Source: JAGMDK01 sp023128695 (GTDB lineage Bacteria; Planctomycetota; Phycisphaerae; UBA1845; Fen-1342). From it: DNA of 7,259 nt. The notes under the pieces were generated by a model. That model searched no databases. It saw only the letters and a program-made list of their open reading frames with translations, and was not told the DNA's origin. Numbering within the stretch: the stretch's first letter is position 1; each line of letters begins with the position of its first letter. The translations under genes were made by a program, and so were the position numbers. The stretch lies in assembly GCA_030628805.1 (NCBI GenBank), contig DAOVQG010000243.1, forward strand, positions 1-7,259. The letters run 5' to 3'. Below are positions 6,027 through 7,259 of the stretch, piece after piece.

Positions 6027-6056
6027 GACTCATTCTCTGGAGCGCACTTCGACCTC

Positions 6057-7112
6057 TTAGAAGTGTATTTCCCCCTCCCATAATTCGAACACACCCAAAT
6101 ACATTACGCCGTATTCGATGTTACTGCGTAGAATCACTGTGACCTGTTCCGGCACCTTGTCGGGGATAATATTAGTACAAGACGAGAAAAAGCCAGGGTA
6201 GCCAAACGGCCATGATTGGGAAACATGTCGCCGACAAAATTGCAATTGTATGTCGTCGTATTGGACCAGGATATCGAAAGCGAGGTTGACCGGTGGGGCG
6301 CTAACGCAGTCGCACTCTAACTCCAGCGCGTTCTTGCCGCAGTCGACATAGTTCATGATACCCCAAGCGCGCACTTTGAAGCATGATCGAACCGCGGTAT
6401 TCACTTCAGGTGATCTGATCAGTTTGACATGGTCTGCGAGTGTTCCACCCAGTACTTCGACATCCGTCTCGAGCGGTAGAACGAATTGATGGAGTTGGAT
6501 CGAGTCGGCTTCGTTACCGCACTCGCCCCTATAGACGATAATGGTAGCGTCGACCTTGAGTTTGTGCGGCCCCTCGCCTTGTAGCATGATGCTATTAATT
6601 CCTCCTACATGCCCGGATGTGGAAGCGGAGCACTCGATCGCTAATGTTTCATTCTCACGTCCATCAATACTAACTTCGTCTGAAACAGCACGAATCCAGA
6701 AACCGGCCTCCGGACCGCGCCAATCGATCTTATAAACGACGAGAAACTCAAGCCCCTGAATAACTTTTGACGATGGAGTCAGCCTGAGCCGCACGCTGTT
6801 CTCGAAAAAACGCTTCGAGCGCTTGGCGTCAAGCAGCCCCTGCCGATAAAGCTCCCCCAGGATTGTGCCGGTTAGGTGTGAGCCACCGAAGCGCGAGGTC
6901 GGACGGGCTTGCTCCGCCAAGCAGATATCAGCCAATCGTTGGGCATGATCGCCGGACACACGCCCCGCCGTGATGCGTCTGGACAACTCGGTGCCGGCTT
7001 TGGCTGCTAACTGTAGGTTCGTGCTCTGGTAATCCGACAGAACCCAACTGGTGGGCTTGGATGCATACCAATTGATACGCTTTTTAATATGGCTCCCTGC
7101 GAGTACCGGCAA
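6057..7112 (-). CDS. Hypothetical protein, probably missing its 5' end at an IS junction
   Basis: A long minus-strand frame (351 aa from a TTG at 7112). I do not recognise a named family. Residues 30-125 look helical, with a stretch around 45-65 (RRITAGRVSGDHAQRLADIC) of the sort found in uncharacterised planctomycete proteins. From about 115 on it is beta-rich, with alternating hydrophobic strands and several cysteines in the second half (about 195-310). There is no signal peptide or clear membrane helix in what remains. Base composition is visibly less GC-rich than the genes to its left. No ATG or GTG start lies near the N-terminus. The frame stays open upstream to 7179, across the IS end, so the true start was probably displaced by the insertion. 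The TTG is a placeholder start, and the gene may be a pseudogene. Confidence 0.55.
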   Translation of the reverse strand: MPVLAGSHIKKRINWYASKPTSWVLSDYQSTNLQLAAKAGTELSRRITAGRVSGDHAQRLADICLAEQARPTSRFGGSHLTGTILGELYRQGLLDAKRSKRFFENSVRLRLTPSSKVIQGLEFLVVYKIDWRGPEAGFWIRAVSDEVSIDGRENETLAIECSASTSGHVGGINSIMLQGEGPHKLKVDATIIVYRGECGNEADSIQLHQFVLPLETDVEVLGGTLADHVKLIRSPEVNTAVRSCFKVRAWGIMNYVDCGKNALELECDCVSAPPVNLAFDILVQYDDIQLQFCRRHVSQSWPFGYPGFFSSCTNIIPDKVPEQVTVILRSNIEYGVMYLGVFELWEGEIHF

Positions 7113-7118
7113 CGCTAG

Positions 7119-7259
7119 CAGTCTGTCGGACTTTTTGGCGCGCTTTTTTCGGCGATCCGTGGTAAGTTCCCGGCATGGCTACCAGATTTGTGAACGTTGA
7201 TCGGAATACGCCCATGCTGCTACCACCGGACCTGCGCGAGTGGGTGCCGGATGAAGACA
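7119..7259 (+). mobile_element. Left end of an IS1182-like insertion sequence
   Basis: The stretch from about 7119 (CAGTCTGTCGGACTTTTTGG) to the transposase start is non-coding and has the look of an IS terminal region. It contains a near-palindrome AGTC-TGTCG-GACT (7120-7132) and T-rich runs. A GCTAGC palindrome sits at the junction (7114-7119), and its CTAG could be a target site or duplication. The right end lies outside the window, so the exact boundary and duplication cannot be confirmed. Confidence 0.6.
7175..7259 (+). CDS. Transposase, IS1182-like, N-terminal fragment (runs off window)
   Basis: The first 28 codons are visible: MATRFVNVDRNTPMLLPPDL followed by REWVPDED. The pattern of a Asp-containing lead, LLPPDLREW and VP-D/E-D matches the N-terminus of IS1182-type DDE transposases, which cut and join the element ends. 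The catalytic residues lie outside the window. No strong ribosome binding site is seen. The frame is intact to the window edge; whether the full gene is functional is unknown. Confidence 0.75.
   Translation, partial: MATRFVNVDRNTPMLLPPDLREWVPDED

Overview
The window reads as a high-GC chromosomal stretch from a planctomycete. This rests on protein types seen directly: a PEP-CTERM protein, a secreted protein with a dockerin-like C-terminal repeat pair, and a prepilin-like protein with the H-x9-DG motif that is common in Planctomycetota. Short palindromic intergenic repeats fit the same lineage. Genus or species cannot be assigned from the sequence alone.

Positions 1-794 contain no protein gene I can support. 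They hold a heptad-based tandem repeat (1-105) with an inverted copy at 221-244, a good sigma70-type promoter (285-313), a full adenosylcobalamin-class riboswitch aptamer (about 321-535) and a long leader. Downstream lie three same-strand genes that look like one B12-controlled transcript: a secreted PEP-CTERM protein that may be a beta-propeller (795-1859), a secreted protein with a dockerin-like tail (2011-3141), and an H-x9-DG pseudopilin-like protein (3156-3983). A long hairpin sits between the first two. No enzyme of B12 synthesis and no recognisable transporter is present. The simplest inference is that the operon builds an envelope or surface apparatus for capturing cobalamin, parallel in logic to the surface proteins of Bacteroidetes B12 loci.

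Positions 4100-5128 carry a small Trm112/UPF0434-type zinc-ribbon protein (59 aa) followed 12 nt later by a calcineurin-like metallophosphoesterase. A palindromic repeat at 5241-5261 precedes an HExxH zinc-metallopeptidase-like gene (5349-6026).

The right end is different in character. A minus-strand gene of unknown function (6057-7112), visibly less GC-rich than its neighbours, lacks a convincing start. Its frame runs into the left end of an insertion sequence whose transposase (IS1182-like N-terminus) begins at 7175 and leaves the window. The IS has probably cut off the 5' end of that gene.
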